Shown in pieces: positions 1 to 9,536 of a stretch of DNA of 64,000 bases (its first letter is position 1; each line of letters begins with the position of its first letter). The stretch is from VRUE01 sp963699215 (GTDB lineage Bacteria; Actinomycetota; Thermoleophilia; Solirubrobacterales; 70-9): assembly GCA_963699215.1 (NCBI GenBank), contig OY969422.1, positions 1,240,001-1,304,000 of the forward strand, given 5' to 3'. Below the pieces are notes generated by a model. The model saw only the letters and a list, made by a program, of their open reading frames with translations, searched no databases and was not told the DNA's origin. A program made the position numbers and the translations under genes.

Positions 1-300
1 GCCGGCGCGATCGACGAGACCTTCGGCTCCTTCGACTCCTTCAAGGAGGAGTTCAAAAACGCCGGCATCGCCCGCTTCGGCTCCGGCTGGGCCTGGCTGG
101 TCAAGGACAGCTCCGGGCTCGCCGTCGTCTCGACGCCGAACCAGGACTCGCCGGTCTCCGACGGCAGCGTGCCGCTGCTCGGCTGCGACGTCTGGGAGCA
201 CGCCTACTACCTCAAGTACCAGAACAAGCGCCCGGAATACATCGACGCCTTCTGGAACGTCGTCAACTGGGACTACGTAGCGGAGCGCTTCGCCGAGTAG
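1..300 (+). CDS. Superoxide dismutase (Fe/Mn), C-terminal part
   Basis: The last 99 residues of an Fe/Mn superoxide dismutase, which converts superoxide to oxygen and hydrogen peroxide in the cytoplasm. The frame is open from base 1, so the N-terminal half lies outside the window. Visible family signatures are the glycine/tryptophan-rich FGSGWAWLV, the metal-ligand segment DVWEHAYYLKYQNKRPEY (Asp and His ligands) and the terminal WNVVNWDYV. Iron or manganese preference cannot be decided from this fragment. The gene ends in TAG and is followed almost at once by the convergent GMC oxidoreductase gene. Confidence 0.93.
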   Translation, partial: AGAIDETFGSFDSFKEEFKNAGIARFGSGWAWLVKDSSGLAVVSTPNQDSPVSDGSVPLLGCDVWEHAYYLKYQNKRPEYIDAFWNVVNWDYVAERFAE

Positions 301-304
301 CGCT

Positions 305-1949
305 CTAGGCAGCGACCGCGGGCCGGGCCGCCTCGGAAGGGGACGCGGCTCGGCCCCTTCTTTCGGCGGCACCTGGCTCATCGCGTGCTCGGCCAGGGCG
401 GCGATCGTCAGGCTCGGGTTGACGCCGACGTTGGCCGGGATCGACGCGCCGTCGCAGACCATCAGGTTCTCGTAGCCGAAGACGCGCTGGCGCGAGTCGA
501 CGACCCCGTCCTCGGGGCCGTGCCCGATGACAGCTCCGCCGAGGATGTGGGCGGTGGTCGGGATGTTGAACGCCGCCTCCGTCACCGAGCTCGGTGGCGA
601 TCCCGCCGGTCCGCTCCGCCAACCACTCGGCCGCCTCGTTGGCGACCGGGATGAAGGTCGGGTTGGGCCGCTCGGGATCCTGTTCGGTCTGCAGCCGCAC
701 CTCGCCGTTGCGCTTCAGCTTCGGCCGCAGGGCGATCGCGTTGTCGAGCGTCTGCATCACCAGGAGGATGATCGTGCGGCGCGAGCTGCCCCGCGGCCAC
801 ATGATCTTGGCGAAGTCGATCGGGTGGCGGAGGATCTGCGCCGAGCAGCTTCACCGGCCGGTAACCCGGGTGCCGTCGCCGACCAGCAGCGTGTTGAGCA
901 GGCTCATCGAGTCGCCCGCCTCGCCGTAGGTGACGGTCTCGATGTGGGTGTGGGGGTCGGGGTAGATGCTCGAGGTGATCGCGACGCGCTTGCTCAGGTC
1001 GGCGGGATAGTCCTCCGGCACGCTTACCCCGAGGATGCTCTCGCTGTTGGTGCGGACAAGCTCGCCCAGGCGCGGCGAGATCTTCGGCAGCGAGCCGCCC
1101 AGGCGGCAGCGCTGCAGCAGCTTGTTGGTGCCGAGCGGGCCGGCGGCGACGATCACGCCGCGCGCCGTCAGGCTGCGGCGCTTGCGCCCGCGCAGCAGGC
1201 CGGAGCGCTCGCTGCGTGACCGTGTAGCCGTCGCTGCCGTCGGCGGCGCCGAGCGGGCGGATGTCGGTGACGGTGCGCTCGGCCTGCACCTCGACACCGC
1301 GGTGCTCGGCGAGCCAGAGGTAGTTCTTGACCAGCGTGTTCTTGGCGCCGTGGGGGCAGCCGACCATGCAGCGGCCGCACTGCATGCAGCCGGTCCGCTC
1401 CGGCCCCTCGCCTTCGAAGAAGGGATCGGGGACCGTCTTCCCCGGGCTTGTCGAGGTAGACCCCGATCGGCGTCTTGCGGTAGGTGTCGCCGACGCCAAG
1501 CTCCTCGCCGAACTCGCGCAGCAGCTGGTCGGCCGGGTCGTCGCGGTCGTGGACGACGACGCCGAGCATCCGCTGCGCGTCTGCGTAGTGGGGGGCGAGC
1601 GCGCGCCTCCCAGCTCCTCGAGGTCGGCCCACTGCGGGTCTTCGAAGAAGGGCGAGGGCGGTACGTAGAGCGTGTTGGCGTAGCCGAGGCTGCCGCCGCC
1701 GACGCCGCAGCCGCTGACCACGGCGACGTCTTTGAAGACGCTGAGCCGGAAGATTCCCTTGCAGTCCCACCCGCGGCGCCCAGAAGTAGCGGCGGCATGT
1801 CCCAGGTCGAGCTTGGGGAAGTCCTCGTCACGGAAGCGCTTGCCGCACTCGAGCACGGCGACGCTGTAGCCCTTTTCGGCCAGGCGCAGCGCCGAGACCG
1901 AGCCCCCGAACCCCGAGCCGACGACGATCCAGTCGTAGTCGTAGGTCAC
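305..1949 (-). pseudogene. GMC-family FAD oxidoreductase (cholesterol oxidase-like), frame disrupted
   Basis: Reads from a GTG at 1949 with an N-terminal FAD-binding motif (VVGSGFGGSVSALRLAEKGY). It continues through a cysteine cluster (MQCGRCMVGCPHGAKNT), the segment IVAAGPLGTNKLL, and the C-terminal GMC signature GGAVIGHGPEDGVVD followed by NPSLTIAALAEH. These pieces sit in different frames, with shifts near 1610, 1440, 1215, 850 and 590. All three frames carry well-conserved family sequence, so assembly indels are likelier than decay. The cysteine cluster is usual in the cholesterol-oxidase-like branch that oxidises alcohols or sterols with FAD. The substrate is unknown. Rubredoxin follows immediately upstream on the same strand and may be co-transcribed. 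Confidence 0.8.
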
Positions 1950-1969
1950 GCGGGCTTGTCCCTCGCGGC

Positions 1970-2161
1970 TTAGGCCTCGCCCGGCTCTACGGGGCGGAAG
2001 TCGGAGGTCCGCGCCCCGCAGACGGGGCAGAACCAGTCGCGCGGGATGTCCTCGAAGGCGGTTCCCGGTGGGATACCGCCGTCCGGATCGCCGATCGCCG
2101 GGTCGTAGATGAACCCGCAGCTCTCGCAGATCCAGAGGGTTGCCTCAGTCGTTGCGCTCAT
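1970..2161 (-). CDS. Rubredoxin
   Basis: A 63-residue one-iron electron carrier. Both Cys pairs are present: CESCGFIYDP near the N-terminus and CPVCGARTSDF near the C-terminus, with the conserved FEDIPRDWFCP between. The length and the absence of extra domains fit a classical soluble rubredoxin. It lies 20 bp upstream of the GMC oxidoreductase on the same strand and directly downstream of LemA (their ends meet near 2160). Co-expression with the oxidoreductase is plausible, but rubredoxin partners are often alkane hydroxylases or peroxide and superoxide reductases, none of which is seen here. Confidence 0.95.
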   Translation of the reverse strand: MSATTEATLWICESCGFIYDPAIGDPDGGIPPGTAFEDIPRDWFCPVCGARTSDFRPVEPGEA

Positions 2162-2185
2162 GTCAAGAAGGTTAGAAGACTCGGC

Positions 2186-2742
2186 CTATTTATCGAAGCT
2201 GACCGAGACCGGCTCGCGCTCGGCTTTGTCCTCGATCTCGAAGAACTCGCGCGCGGTGAAGCCGCCCGGTTGGCGATGATCGAGCCCGGGAACTGTTCGA
2301 TGTCGGTGTTGTAGGACTGCACGTTGGAGTTGTAGATCCGCCGCGAGGCCTGGATTTCGTCCTCCAGCTCGGAGAGGTTGCGGCTCAGCTGCTGGAAGTT
2401 CTCGGTGGCGCGCAGGGTCGGGTAGTTCTCGGCGACCGCGCGCAGGTCGGCCAGCGCCTGGGTCAGTTTCTGCTCCGCCTGCGCCGTTTCGCCGACGCTC
2501 GCCGCCGACATCGCCTCGGCGCGCGCTTTGGTGGTTTTCTCGAAGGTCTCGCTCTCGTGCGCGGCGTAGCCCTTGACCGTCTCGACCAGGTTGGGCACGA
2601 GGTCGTGGCGGCGCTTGAGCTGGACGTCGATCCCGCTCCACGACTCGTCGACGCGGTTGCGCGCGGCGATGATCGAGTTGCGCTTGACGATGAAGTAGAG
2701 GACCGCGATGACGACGATCGCGGCGATCGACGATGAGAGCAA
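2186..2742 (-). CDS. LemA family membrane protein, one frameshift near the C-terminus
   Basis: One N-terminal membrane segment (IAAIVVIAVLYFIV) is followed by the LemA helical domain with the signature RRHDLVPNLVETVKGYAAHE and ENYPTLRATENFQQL. The conserved end (FPGSIIAN, then GFTAREFFEIEDKAE) is split by a one-base shift near 2265, after which the other frame ends at 2186. The start is taken as TTG at 2742. An ATG lies 7 bp upstream but in the wrong frame. LemA proteins have no firmly assigned biochemical role. The divergent gene at 2863 may be a partner. A 16-bp inverted repeat lies between them. Confidence 0.85.
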
Positions 2743-2784
2743 TGGTCATGCGCCCATCCTACTTCCCCCAACCCCCCGCGCAAG

Positions 2785-2836
2785 GGACGTGCCGCGAGTT
2801 GAGTACCCATAGTGGCCTCTAACTCGCGGCACGTCC
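2785..2836. repeat. Palindromic element 1 (16-bp perfect arms, 20-nt loop)
   Basis: Arms at 2785-2800 and 2821-2836 are perfect inverted repeats (GGACGTGCCGCGAGTT and its complement) around a 20-nt loop. Read on the minus strand the loop has ATGGGTACTC as its second half, closely similar to element 2. It lies between two divergent genes, so it is not downstream of any stop codon. That argues against a simple terminator for this copy. Confidence 0.75.
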
Positions 2837-2862
2837 TTGGGGGGTGGGCTTAGGATCGCGGG

Positions 2863-3552
2863 ATGGGCGCCAAGGCCGAAGCCGCTGAGTGGGCCGAGCT
2901 CGTGCGGCGCTATGGCGAACGGCACGAGCTGACCTACGAGCCGGTCGGCGGGATCAACCCCAAAGACGGGCCGGTGGCGCTCTGCGTGGGCGGGGCGAAC
3001 CGGTTGACCGGCCAGCTGGCGGAGGGATTCTGGGGCTCCTGCTGCGACGCCGACGAAAGGGAGGTCGGCGGCCTCTTCGGCAAGGCGATGCTGCCGACGG
3101 CGCTGCTCGCCAAGGCCCACATGCCGGATCTGGCGAAAGTGGTCCCGGCCTTCAACGTCGAGTCGATCGAGGGCCACGAGGTGGTCACCCAGCGCTTTGC
3201 CCGCAAGGTCGAGTTCGAGTCGATCGACTTCAACAGGCGCTTCCTGGCGACGATCCCGCGCGAGTACGACCCGGTGAAGCTACGTGAGCTCTTCAGCCCG
3301 GGCTTCCTCTCCTGGGCGACGACGATGAGCGGCGAGATCGACTTCGGCATAAACGACCGCCAGCTCTGGTTCCTCTGGCACCTGCGCGAGCGCAGCGAGG
3401 CGGAGCTGAAAGAGGCGCTGAAGAACGCCGGGCAGCTGTTCAAGCGGCTGCAGGGCGAGATGGACGAGAGCGGCATCAACACCTATCCGCCCGGTCCCTG
3501 GCACGCGGGCTTGGCGCCTTTCCCCGACGGCTCGCGAACCGAGGGGCGCTAG
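2863..3552 (+). CDS. Hypothetical protein, possibly DUF3137-like
   Basis: A 229-residue protein with no signal peptide or clear membrane segment. The stretch KVEFESIDFNRRFLAT, then LRELFSPGFLSWATTMSGEIDF and NDRQLWFLWHL, resembles the core of DUF3137-type proteins that often accompany LemA. The divergent lemA next door supports that weakly. No catalytic motif is recognised. The start at 2863 (ATG) gives MGAKAEAAEWAELV, and no strong Shine-Dalgarno is evident. The C-terminal tail is Pro/Gly-rich. Confidence 0.7.
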   Translation: MGAKAEAAEWAELVRRYGERHELTYEPVGGINPKDGPVALCVGGANRLTGQLAEGFWGSCCDADEREVGGLFGKAMLPTALLAKAHMPDLAKVVPAFNVESIEGHEVVTQRFARKVEFESIDFNRRFLATIPREYDPVKLRELFSPGFLSWATTMSGEIDFGINDRQLWFLWHLRERSEAELKEALKNAGQLFKRLQGEMDESGINTYPPGPWHAGLAPFPDGSRTEGR

Positions 3553-4193
3553 GCAGGGTAGTCGGGGTCGCCGGGGAGGACGACCCGGTGGTCGTCTTTC
3601 GTGCCGATCACTTTGGGCAGGATCGGCTCGATCCGGCGGCCACGGTGGGCGTCGATCGCCTCGGCGGCAGTGCGGAAGGAGAGCAGCGACTTGAGCTGGC
3701 TGATCGTCGGGAAGGCGAGCGCCAGCTCACCGGCCTCCTGGGCCTTCAGCGCTGCCTCCGGCTCGAACCAGGCCGCCTCCGTCGTCTCGACGCCGTCGGG
3801 CTCGGGCGGTGTGTGGGCGGGGGCGAGGGCGAGGAAGAACCAGGCGTCGAAGCGGCGCGAGACCACCTCCGGCGTGATCCAGCGCGAGAACAACACCAGC
3901 TCCTCGTCCTCCGGCAGCTCGATCCCGGCCTCCTCCTCCAGCTCCCGCACCGCGCAGGCGCGGTGGCCGGCCTCTGCCTCGCCGTCCTCGGGATCGACCC
4001 CGCCCCCGGGGAATACCCAGACCCCGGGCATGAACTTCGCCTCCTCGGCCCGCTTCAGCAGCAGCACCTCCAGCGCCCGGTCACCGTGCTTCCCTCCCCT
4101 TCGCAGCAGCACCACCGACGCCGACGGGCGCGGCGTAGATGGCTCGCCTAGGTTGGGGGCCTCGGCAGGCCCGCGTGTCCTCCCCTCTCCCAT
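3549..4193 (-). CDS. NUDIX hydrolase
   Basis: A 214-residue Nudix-fold pyrophosphohydrolase. The Nudix box is visible around residues 70-95: GGGVDPEDG, then RACAVRELEEEAGI, which contains the REUxEExGU metal-binding core. The family cleaves nucleoside diphosphates linked to another moiety. The flanking pattern (LLLKRAEEAKFMPGVWVFPGG before the box, VVSRRFDAWFFLA after it) resembles the long NUDT19/CoA-diphosphatase-like branch, but the substrate is not assigned. It converges with the gene at 2863, overlapping it by 4 bp. Palindromic element 2 lies just upstream of its start. Confidence 0.9.
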   Translation of the reverse strand: MGEGRTRGPAEAPNLGEPSTPRPSASVVLLRRGGKHGDRALEVLLLKRAEEAKFMPGVWVFPGGGVDPEDGEAEAGHRACAVRELEEEAGIELPEDEELVLFSRWITPEVVSRRFDAWFFLALAPAHTPPEPDGVETTEAAWFEPEAALKAQEAGELALAFPTISQLKSLLSFRTAAEAIDAHRGRRIEPILPKVIGTKDDHRVVLPGDPDYPA

Positions 4194-4212
4194 CGCCCCA
4201 CCCTACCCTGGG

Positions 4213-4260
4213 GCGTGTCCGAGTTTTGTAATCCATATGCACGCGGAAACTCGGACACGC
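4213..4260. repeat. Palindromic element 2 (14-bp perfect arms, 20-nt loop)
   Basis: Arms 4213-4226 (GCGTGTCCGAGTTT) and 4247-4260 are perfect inverted repeats with a 20-nt loop. The minus-strand loop has ATGGATTACA as its second half, at exactly the same loop position as ATGGGTACTC in element 1. The right arm begins 2 bp beyond the stop codon of the anti-sigma gene, so this copy could act as a terminator for that gene. Confidence 0.75.
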
Positions 4261-4261
4261 C

Positions 4262-5440
4262 TCAGCTGAGGGCGCGCTCGCGACGTTGGCGCTGCCAGGT
4301 GCGCTGGGCCAGCCAGGCAAGCAGGCCGATCAATGCCAGCGGGCCGAGAACGGCAAGGCCAACGACAGCGACGCCGGCGGCGATGGCGAGGATGCGATTG
4401 GCGTCACGGAGAGCGTCGTCCACCCCCCATCTGCCCGAGCCAGCTGCACCGGCATCGGACCCGCTCTCGATCCGCAGGGAGATACGAGCGAAATCGGCAC
4501 GGCGCTGCAGGTGGTCGAGCTGGGAACGCAGGACGGCGGCTCGCTGGCGCTCCTGTCGCAGTTGCCGTTCGAGAAGTGCTCGCTCTTCGTAGCTTTCAGC
4601 CGCACCCAGCTGCGCCAGCATTCCTTCGATAGTCGCTTCGGAGTCCTTCAGCCGGTCGCTGACACTCACGGTCGGCGCGGTGATGTCGAGGGTCGACTCG
4701 TGTCGTGAGCGTACCTCCGCAATCTGTGACAGAGAGACCAGCGCGTCGCCGAGCTGGGCGCCGGGCACGAGCAGCTGGAAGCGTGCACTCGACTCGCTGT
4801 CCTGGTCGCGGACGGAGGAGCTGAGGACGACCCCGTTGGCGGCGTGGACGGCGTCGAAGACCTCTCGCGACACTTTGCCGATCTCCCCCGGCTGCGTTCG
4901 CAGGACCAGTTCGGCGTCGCGCTCGACGGCGCGGTGGCGGGCCCCGGCCAGGAATCCTGGCGCACCCTGAAGTTGGATCCCCGCGTTCGGGTTTGCCGAC
5001 ACGCCTGAGCCAGCTGAAGTCTCGCCAGCACCACTGGCCGCTTTCGAAGCGGCGATCCTAGGGTGGCCGGAGAAAGACGAGGGCGTGTCAGAGAACTGCG
5101 TGCGCCGGCCCCGTCCGGCAGAAGAGTCCTTCCCCGCACTCCGGCCTAATTGCACGATGTCGCGCGAGGATCCTGGATCTTCCTCGCCGATGGCGATAAC
5201 TGCGGTGGCGACGACAATCGCGGTAAGTGCGACTGCCCCCGCCGGCAGCACCAGCTGTCGTGACGAGATGCTGCGGAGCGCACGGGCGGTGCGGCCGAGA
5301 AGGCCATTCTTCCCTTCGTTGGTCTTTGCAAAGCCAGCCGCGACGCGGGCGTCGAGCTCCTCCGAGAAGGTGACAGGGGGGACGGGGCGTAGCGCTCTTA
5401 ACTCCATGGTCAGCTCGAAGTCGTCTCTAGACATTTCCAT
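4262..5440 (-). CDS. DUF4349-containing membrane anti-sigma-like protein
   Basis: A 392-residue protein. Residues 1-60 are a soluble N-terminal segment typical of anti-sigma domains. A membrane segment follows (LVLPAGAVALTAIVVATAVIAI), then an extracytoplasmic low-complexity stretch. The DUF4349 region follows (GEIGKVSREVFDAVHAANGVVLSSSV, then the coiled coil YEERALLERQLRQERQRAAVL), with a C-terminal second membrane segment (ILAIAAGVAVVGLAVLGPLALIGLL). It overlaps the ECF sigma gene by 14 bp, so the pair is translationally linked. The inferred role is to hold the sigma factor at the membrane until an envelope signal arrives; that signal is not known. Confidence 0.85.
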   Translation of the reverse strand: MEMSRDDFELTMELRALRPVPPVTFSEELDARVAAGFAKTNEGKNGLLGRTARALRSISSRQLVLPAGAVALTAIVVATAVIAIGEEDPGSSRDIVQLGRSAGKDSSAGRGRRTQFSDTPSSFSGHPRIAASKAASGAGETSAGSGVSANPNAGIQLQGAPGFLAGARHRAVERDAELVLRTQPGEIGKVSREVFDAVHAANGVVLSSSVRDQDSESSARFQLLVPGAQLGDALVSLSQIAEVRSRHESTLDITAPTVSVSDRLKDSEATIEGMLAQLGAAESYEERALLERQLRQERQRAAVLRSQLDHLQRRADFARISLRIESGSDAGAAGSGRWGVDDALRDANRILAIAAGVAVVGLAVLGPLALIGLLAWLAQRTWQRQRRERALS

Positions 5441-5963
5441 CGAGCGCCTCCCTCAGTTTGTTGACGGTGCGATGCAGCCTCGTGCCAACGTTCGACTCGC
5501 TCGTCCTGAGCACGTCGCCGATCTCGGCGTTGGAGAGGCCGGCGAAGAACTTGAGCGCGATCAGCTCTCGCTCTCCTGCCGTCAAGGTGCCCACCGCGCC
5601 GGCGAGCGCGAGCCGCAGCTCGTTTCGCTCGTTGGGGTCCGCTGTGCTCAGATCAGCCAAGTCTCCGTCGACCAGCTTGGCGTGGCGGCCGCGTCGGCGT
5701 AGCTCGTCCAGGGCGGCGTTGCGGGCGATCCCGAAGAGCCAGGCGCGGGCGCTGCCGCGACCCGGGTTGAAGCGAGCGCGCTTGCGGTAGGCGCGCTCGA
5801 AAGCGGTTGCGGTCACTTCCTCGGCCGCGACGGAGTCGCGCAGCATCCCGGCCGTGTAGGCGTAGACGTCGTCGCGGCTCTCGCGGTAGAGCTGGTCGAA
5901 CGTTAGGCCGGCCGCCCCCTCGCAAGGTCGGTCCGGGATCGGCGCGGTAACGGCTTCGCTCAT
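5427..5963 (-). CDS. ECF RNA polymerase sigma factor
   Basis: About 178 residues from the ATG at 5963; an in-frame GTG at 5996 would add 11. Region 2 is visible as LTFDQLYRESRDDVYAYTAGMLRD, with the conserved ATAFERAYRK and ARAWLFGIARNAALDELRR. Region 4 is GTLTAGERELIALKFFAGLSNAEIGDVLRTSESNVGTRLHR, a helix-turn-helix for -35 recognition. There is no other sigma domain, as expected for group 4 factors. The downstream overlapping gene is its likely anti-sigma partner. Confidence 0.93.
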   Translation of the reverse strand: MSEAVTAPIPDRPCEGAAGLTFDQLYRESRDDVYAYTAGMLRDSVAAEEVTATAFERAYRKRARFNPGRGSARAWLFGIARNAALDELRRRGRHAKLVDGDLADLSTADPNERNELRLALAGAVGTLTAGERELIALKFFAGLSNAEIGDVLRTSESNVGTRLHRTVNKLREALDGNV

Positions 5964-6034
5964 ATTCCCACTACGAGCGGGGCCCGATTCCGTCACAGCG
6001 CAGAGTCTGGAGGAAGAGCCTGCCTCTTGGCGAT

Positions 6035-7358
6035 TCAGGCGGCTTTGGCCAGCCGAGCAGACACTGCCGGAGCGTAGGCAGAGCGATGTGCGACCTCGAT
6101 CGAGGTCGCCGTGATCTCGACCAACCGCCGCAGCTCGCTCTCATCGATGGACAGCGGCGGCATCAGCACGACGACGTCGCCGAGCGGGCGGACGATCGCG
6201 CCGCGCTCGCGCGCCTCCAGCGTCACCCGGTGGCCGATGCGCAGAGCCGGATCGTGCTCGCCGAGGTCGATGCCGACCATGAAGCCGCAGCGGCGCACCT
6301 CGGTCGACCTCGGGCATCGCCTCGATCGGCGTCGAGCAGCTCGCCGAGCAGCTCGATCTTCGGCTGCAGGCGCTCCAGCGTCCGCTCCTGCTCGAAGACC
6401 TCGAGGCTGGCCAGCGCCGCCGCGCAGGCGAGCGGGTTGCCGGTGTAGGTGTGGCCGTGGAAGAAGGTGCGCTGCTCCTCCGGCGCGCCGAGGAAGCCCT
6501 CGTAGATCGCGCTCGGTCGCCAGCGTCGCCGCCAGCGGCAGGTAGCCGCCGGTGAGGCCCTTGGCGAGGCAGAGGAGGTCCGGCGCGACGCCCTCCTGCT
6601 CGCAGGCGAACATCGTCCCGGTGCGGCCGAAGCCGGTCGCCACCTCGTCGCAGATCAGCAGCACGCCGAGCGGTCGCAGAGCTCGCGCGCCGCGCGCAGG
6701 TAGCCGGGCGGATGGACGAGCATCCCGGCGGCGCCCTGGACCAGCGGCTCGACGATCACCGCCGCGACCTCTTCCTCGTGGGCGGCGAGGACCCGCTCCA
6801 GGTCGGCGGCGTCGCCCGGCTCGGCGGCGTGGGTCTCGAACAGCAGCGGCCGGTAGGTGGCGTGGAAGAGGTCGATGCCGCCGACCGAGACCGAGCCGAT
6901 CGTGTCGCCGTGGTAGGCGTCGCGCAGGTGGACGAAGGAAGTGCGCCGCCGTGCTGACCGCCGCGCTGCTGCTGGTACTGGAAGGCCATCTTCAGCGCGA
7001 TCTCGGTCGCGGTCGAGCCCGAGTCCGAGTAGAAGACCCGCGAGAGTCCGGGCGGCGCGAGCTCGATCAGCCGCGCCGCCAGCTCGGCGGCGCCGGGGTG
7101 GGAGAGCCCGAGCATGGTCGAGTGGGCGACCCTCTCGAGCTGCTCGCGCACGGCCTCGTCGATGCCTGGGTGGCGGTGCCCGTGGACGTTGCACCAGAGC
7201 GAGGAGACGCCGTCGATGTAGCGGCGGCCCTCGCTGTCGATCAGCTGCGTCCCCTCGGCCCGCTCGATCATCAGCGGCTCTTCCTCGACCCAGCCCTGCT
7301 GCTGGGTGAACGGGTGCCAGAGATGGTCGTGATCGAGCTGCGCGGGATCCACCGACAT
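6035..7358 (-). pseudogene. bioA: Adenosylmethionine-8-amino-7-oxononanoate aminotransferase, frame disrupted
   Basis: BioA converts KAPA to DAPA in biotin synthesis using S-adenosylmethionine and PLP. The start is ATG at 7358 (MSVDPAQLDHDHLWHPFTQQ). The family's HLWHPFTQ, SLWCNVHGHRHP, DSGSTATEIALKMAFQYQ, AYHGDTIGSVSVGG, VIVEPLVQGAAGM, CDEVATGFGRTG and the PLP-lysine segment CLAKGLTGGYLPLAATLAT are all present. They lie in different frames, with shifts near 6950, 6660, 6515 and 6310. Sequence error is the favoured explanation because every catalytic block is intact. The remaining biotin genes lie beyond the MarR-MFS cassette on the same strand. Confidence 0.85.
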
Positions 7359-7472
7359 CGCCACGAAAGCGACCTTAGAGCCGTCTCCGGCCGGAATCGC
7401 CGGCGCCGATCGCCGGCAGATTGCGAGCCTCGCGTGATATCTCGTCACACGAGCAAATATTGCGCTTGAGAA

Positions 7473-7494
7473 ATAGTTGCATCGATGCAACTAT
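7473..7494. promoter_or_regulatory. Perfect 22-bp palindrome, probable MarR operator
   Basis: ATAGTTGCATC followed by its exact reverse complement, with no spacer. It lies in the divergent gap between bioA and the MarR gene, about 50 bp before the MarR start. Symmetrical TTGCAT-type boxes upstream of marR-efflux pairs are usual autoregulatory operators, so this is the likely binding site of the adjacent MarR protein. Its position could also let it affect bioA. Confidence 0.75.
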
Positions 7495-7543
7495 CTCGGC
7501 GTGCAAGCGAGTGAGATCGCAGCTGTCGCGGAGAAGCGCCGAG

Positions 7544-8037
7544 GTGAGCGCGGAGGCACAGGACACGGCTGCGCGGCTGAGCGCGCTGCTGCGCCACGTC
7601 TTCCTCTACGACCGCGGCAACCAGCTGCGGGTGATCGAGGAGTCCGGCCTCTCGCTGACGCAGTGCAAGGCCCTGCTCGAGCTGGGCGGGCTGGGTGAGG
7701 AGGCCGAGCCGCGCCAGGTCGGCGAGCTGGCCGAGGCTTTCGGCGTCTCCGTTCCCTCGATGAGCCGGGCGGTCGACGCCCTGGTCAAGCAAGAGCCTCG
7801 CGACCCGGGTCGAGGACCCCGATGACCGCCGCGTGCGTCGGGTGACGATCACCGCGAAGGGCAAGAAGCTGGTCGAGACGCTGCGTCACCGTCGCGCCAG
7901 GCCGGGATCGGAAGCCTTCGCCGCGACCCTGAGCGCGGCCCAGCGCCGCAAGCTCGACGCCGCCGTCGACGTCGCTGATGGATCGCGAGGACATCGCCGA
8001 GACCTACGAGCACCTGAGGGGAGCTGGACCGGCTTGA
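7544..8037 (+). pseudogene. MarR-family transcriptional regulator, frame disrupted
   Basis: The winged-helix DNA-binding core is visible: LSALLRHVFLYDRGNQLRVIEESGLSLTQ, then GELAEAFGVSVPSMSRAVDALV. After a shift near 7795 come the wing and C-terminus, EDPDDRRVRRVTITAKGKKLVETL. A second shift lies near 7900, and the tail MDREDIAETYEHLRGAGPA ends in TGA at 8035-8037. The start is uncertain; GTG at 7544 is chosen. The TGA overlaps the TTG start of the transporter (TTGA), so the two are co-translated. It probably represses the transporter through the palindrome upstream. Confidence 0.8.
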
Positions 8038-9536
8038 CCCGTTACCGCCACCTGATCACCGACGACAACCGCAAGTGGTGGACGCTGGGCGCGATGTGCT
8101 TCGCGCTGTTCATGATCATGCTCGACAACACGGTCGTGAACGTCGCCCTGCCGTCGATCCAGCGCGACCTCGACGCCTCGATCTCCGGCCTCGAGTGGAC
8201 GATCAACGGCTACACGCTCTCCTTCGCGGTGCTGCTGGCGACCGGCGGCCGGCTCGGCGACATCTTCGGCCGCCGCCGCATGTTCCTCATCGGCGTCGTC
8301 GTCTTCGCCCTCTCCTCGGCGACCGCGGGCCTCGCCCCGAGCTCGACCGACCTCGTTCTCAGCCGCGTCGTGCAGGGCGTCGGCGCGGCGCTGATGATGC
8401 CGGCGACGCTCTCGATCGTCACCAACGCCTTCCCCGCCCACGAGCGCGGCAAGGCGATGGGGACGTGGGCCGGCGTCTCGGCGCTCGCCCTCGCGGTCGG
8501 CCCCGTCCTCGGCGGCTTCCTCACCGAGCACGTCAGCTGGCGGGCGATCTTCTACCTCAACATCCCGGTCGCGGTCGGCGCCGTGACCGCCGCCCTGTTC
8601 GCGGTGCGCGAGTCGCGCGACACCACGGTCGGCCGCAAGGTCGACTACCTCGGCGTGGCGGCGCTGACCGGCGCCCTCACGGCGCTGATCCTCGCTCTGG
8701 TCGAGGGCAACAGCTGGGGCTGGGGGTCGCCCGAGATCGTCGCGCTGCTGGCCGGCTCGGTGCTCGGCCTGGTGGCCTTCGTCGCGGTCGAGCTGCGGGT
8801 CAAGGCGCCGATGGTCGAGTTTCGCTTCTTCGCCGATCGCAACTTCCTCGGCGCGGTGGTCGTCGCCCTGATCGTCTCCTTCTCGATGCTCGGCGTCTTC
8901 TTCTTCCTCGCCCTCTACATGCAGGACATCCTCCGCTACTCGCCGCTGGAGGCCGGCATCCGCTTCCTGCCCTCGACCCTGATGATCGTCGGCGTGGCGC
9001 CGGTCGCCGGGCGGCTGGCGGATCGCATCGGGCCGCGCTGGCTGATCGCCGGCGGGCTGGCGATCGTCGCCGCCTCGCTCTTCAGCTTCAGCGGCATCGC
9101 CGTCGACTCCAGCTACATGGACCTGCTGCCCGGCTTCATGCTGCTCGGCATCGGCATAGCGCTGACGATGTCGCCGATGACCAGCGCCGCGATGAACGCG
9201 GTCGCGGTCGAGAAAGCGGGCGTCGCCTCAGGCGTCCTCTCGATGTTCCGGATGGTCGGCGGCAGCCTCGGCGTGGCGGTGACCGGTGCGATCTTCCAGA
9301 GCGCGGTTGGCGGCAGCTTCGAGACCGCCAGCCCGCAGGATTTCGTCGACGCGCTCGGATTCGCGATGACCGTTTGCGGGGTGGTGGCGCTGGCCGGCGC
9401 CGCGATAGGCGCCGCCGCGATCCGCTCCAAGCCGAAGCAGGTAAGCGTCGAGGCGACCGAGGCCGCAGTCAACCCGGGCGGCTCGGAGCTCGCGGCCGAG
9501 GAGGCTACGGCAGCGCTAGCCGCGGCCAGGCGGTAG
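8034..9536 (+). CDS. MFS multidrug efflux transporter (EmrB/QacA type, DHA2)
   Basis: About 500 residues from the TTG at 8034, with around 14 hydrophobic segments, typical of drug:H+ antiporter family 2. Motif A appears as GRLGDIFGRRRMFLIG. The first helix carries MLDNTVVNVALPSIQRDL, the usual DHA2 motif D1 region, and the motif C region reads GPVLGGFLTEHVSWRAIFYLNIP. It follows the MarR gene with a TTGA overlap. Its 3' end overlaps the convergent bioD gene by 32 bp. Substrate unknown. Its location inside the biotin locus may be incidental. Confidence 0.92.
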   Translation: MTRYRHLITDDNRKWWTLGAMCFALFMIMLDNTVVNVALPSIQRDLDASISGLEWTINGYTLSFAVLLATGGRLGDIFGRRRMFLIGVVVFALSSATAGLAPSSTDLVLSRVVQGVGAALMMPATLSIVTNAFPAHERGKAMGTWAGVSALALAVGPVLGGFLTEHVSWRAIFYLNIPVAVGAVTAALFAVRESRDTTVGRKVDYLGVAALTGALTALILALVEGNSWGWGSPEIVALLAGSVLGLVAFVAVELRVKAPMVEFRFFADRNFLGAVVVALIVSFSMLGVFFFLALYMQDILRYSPLEAGIRFLPSTLMIVGVAPVAGRLADRIGPRWLIAGGLAIVAASLFSFSGIAVDSSYMDLLPGFMLLGIGIALTMSPMTSAAMNAVAVEKAGVASGVLSMFRMVGGSLGVAVTGAIFQSAVGGSFETASPQDFVDALGFAMTVCGVVALAGAAIGAAAIRSKPKQVSVEATEAAVNPGGSELAAEEATAALAAARR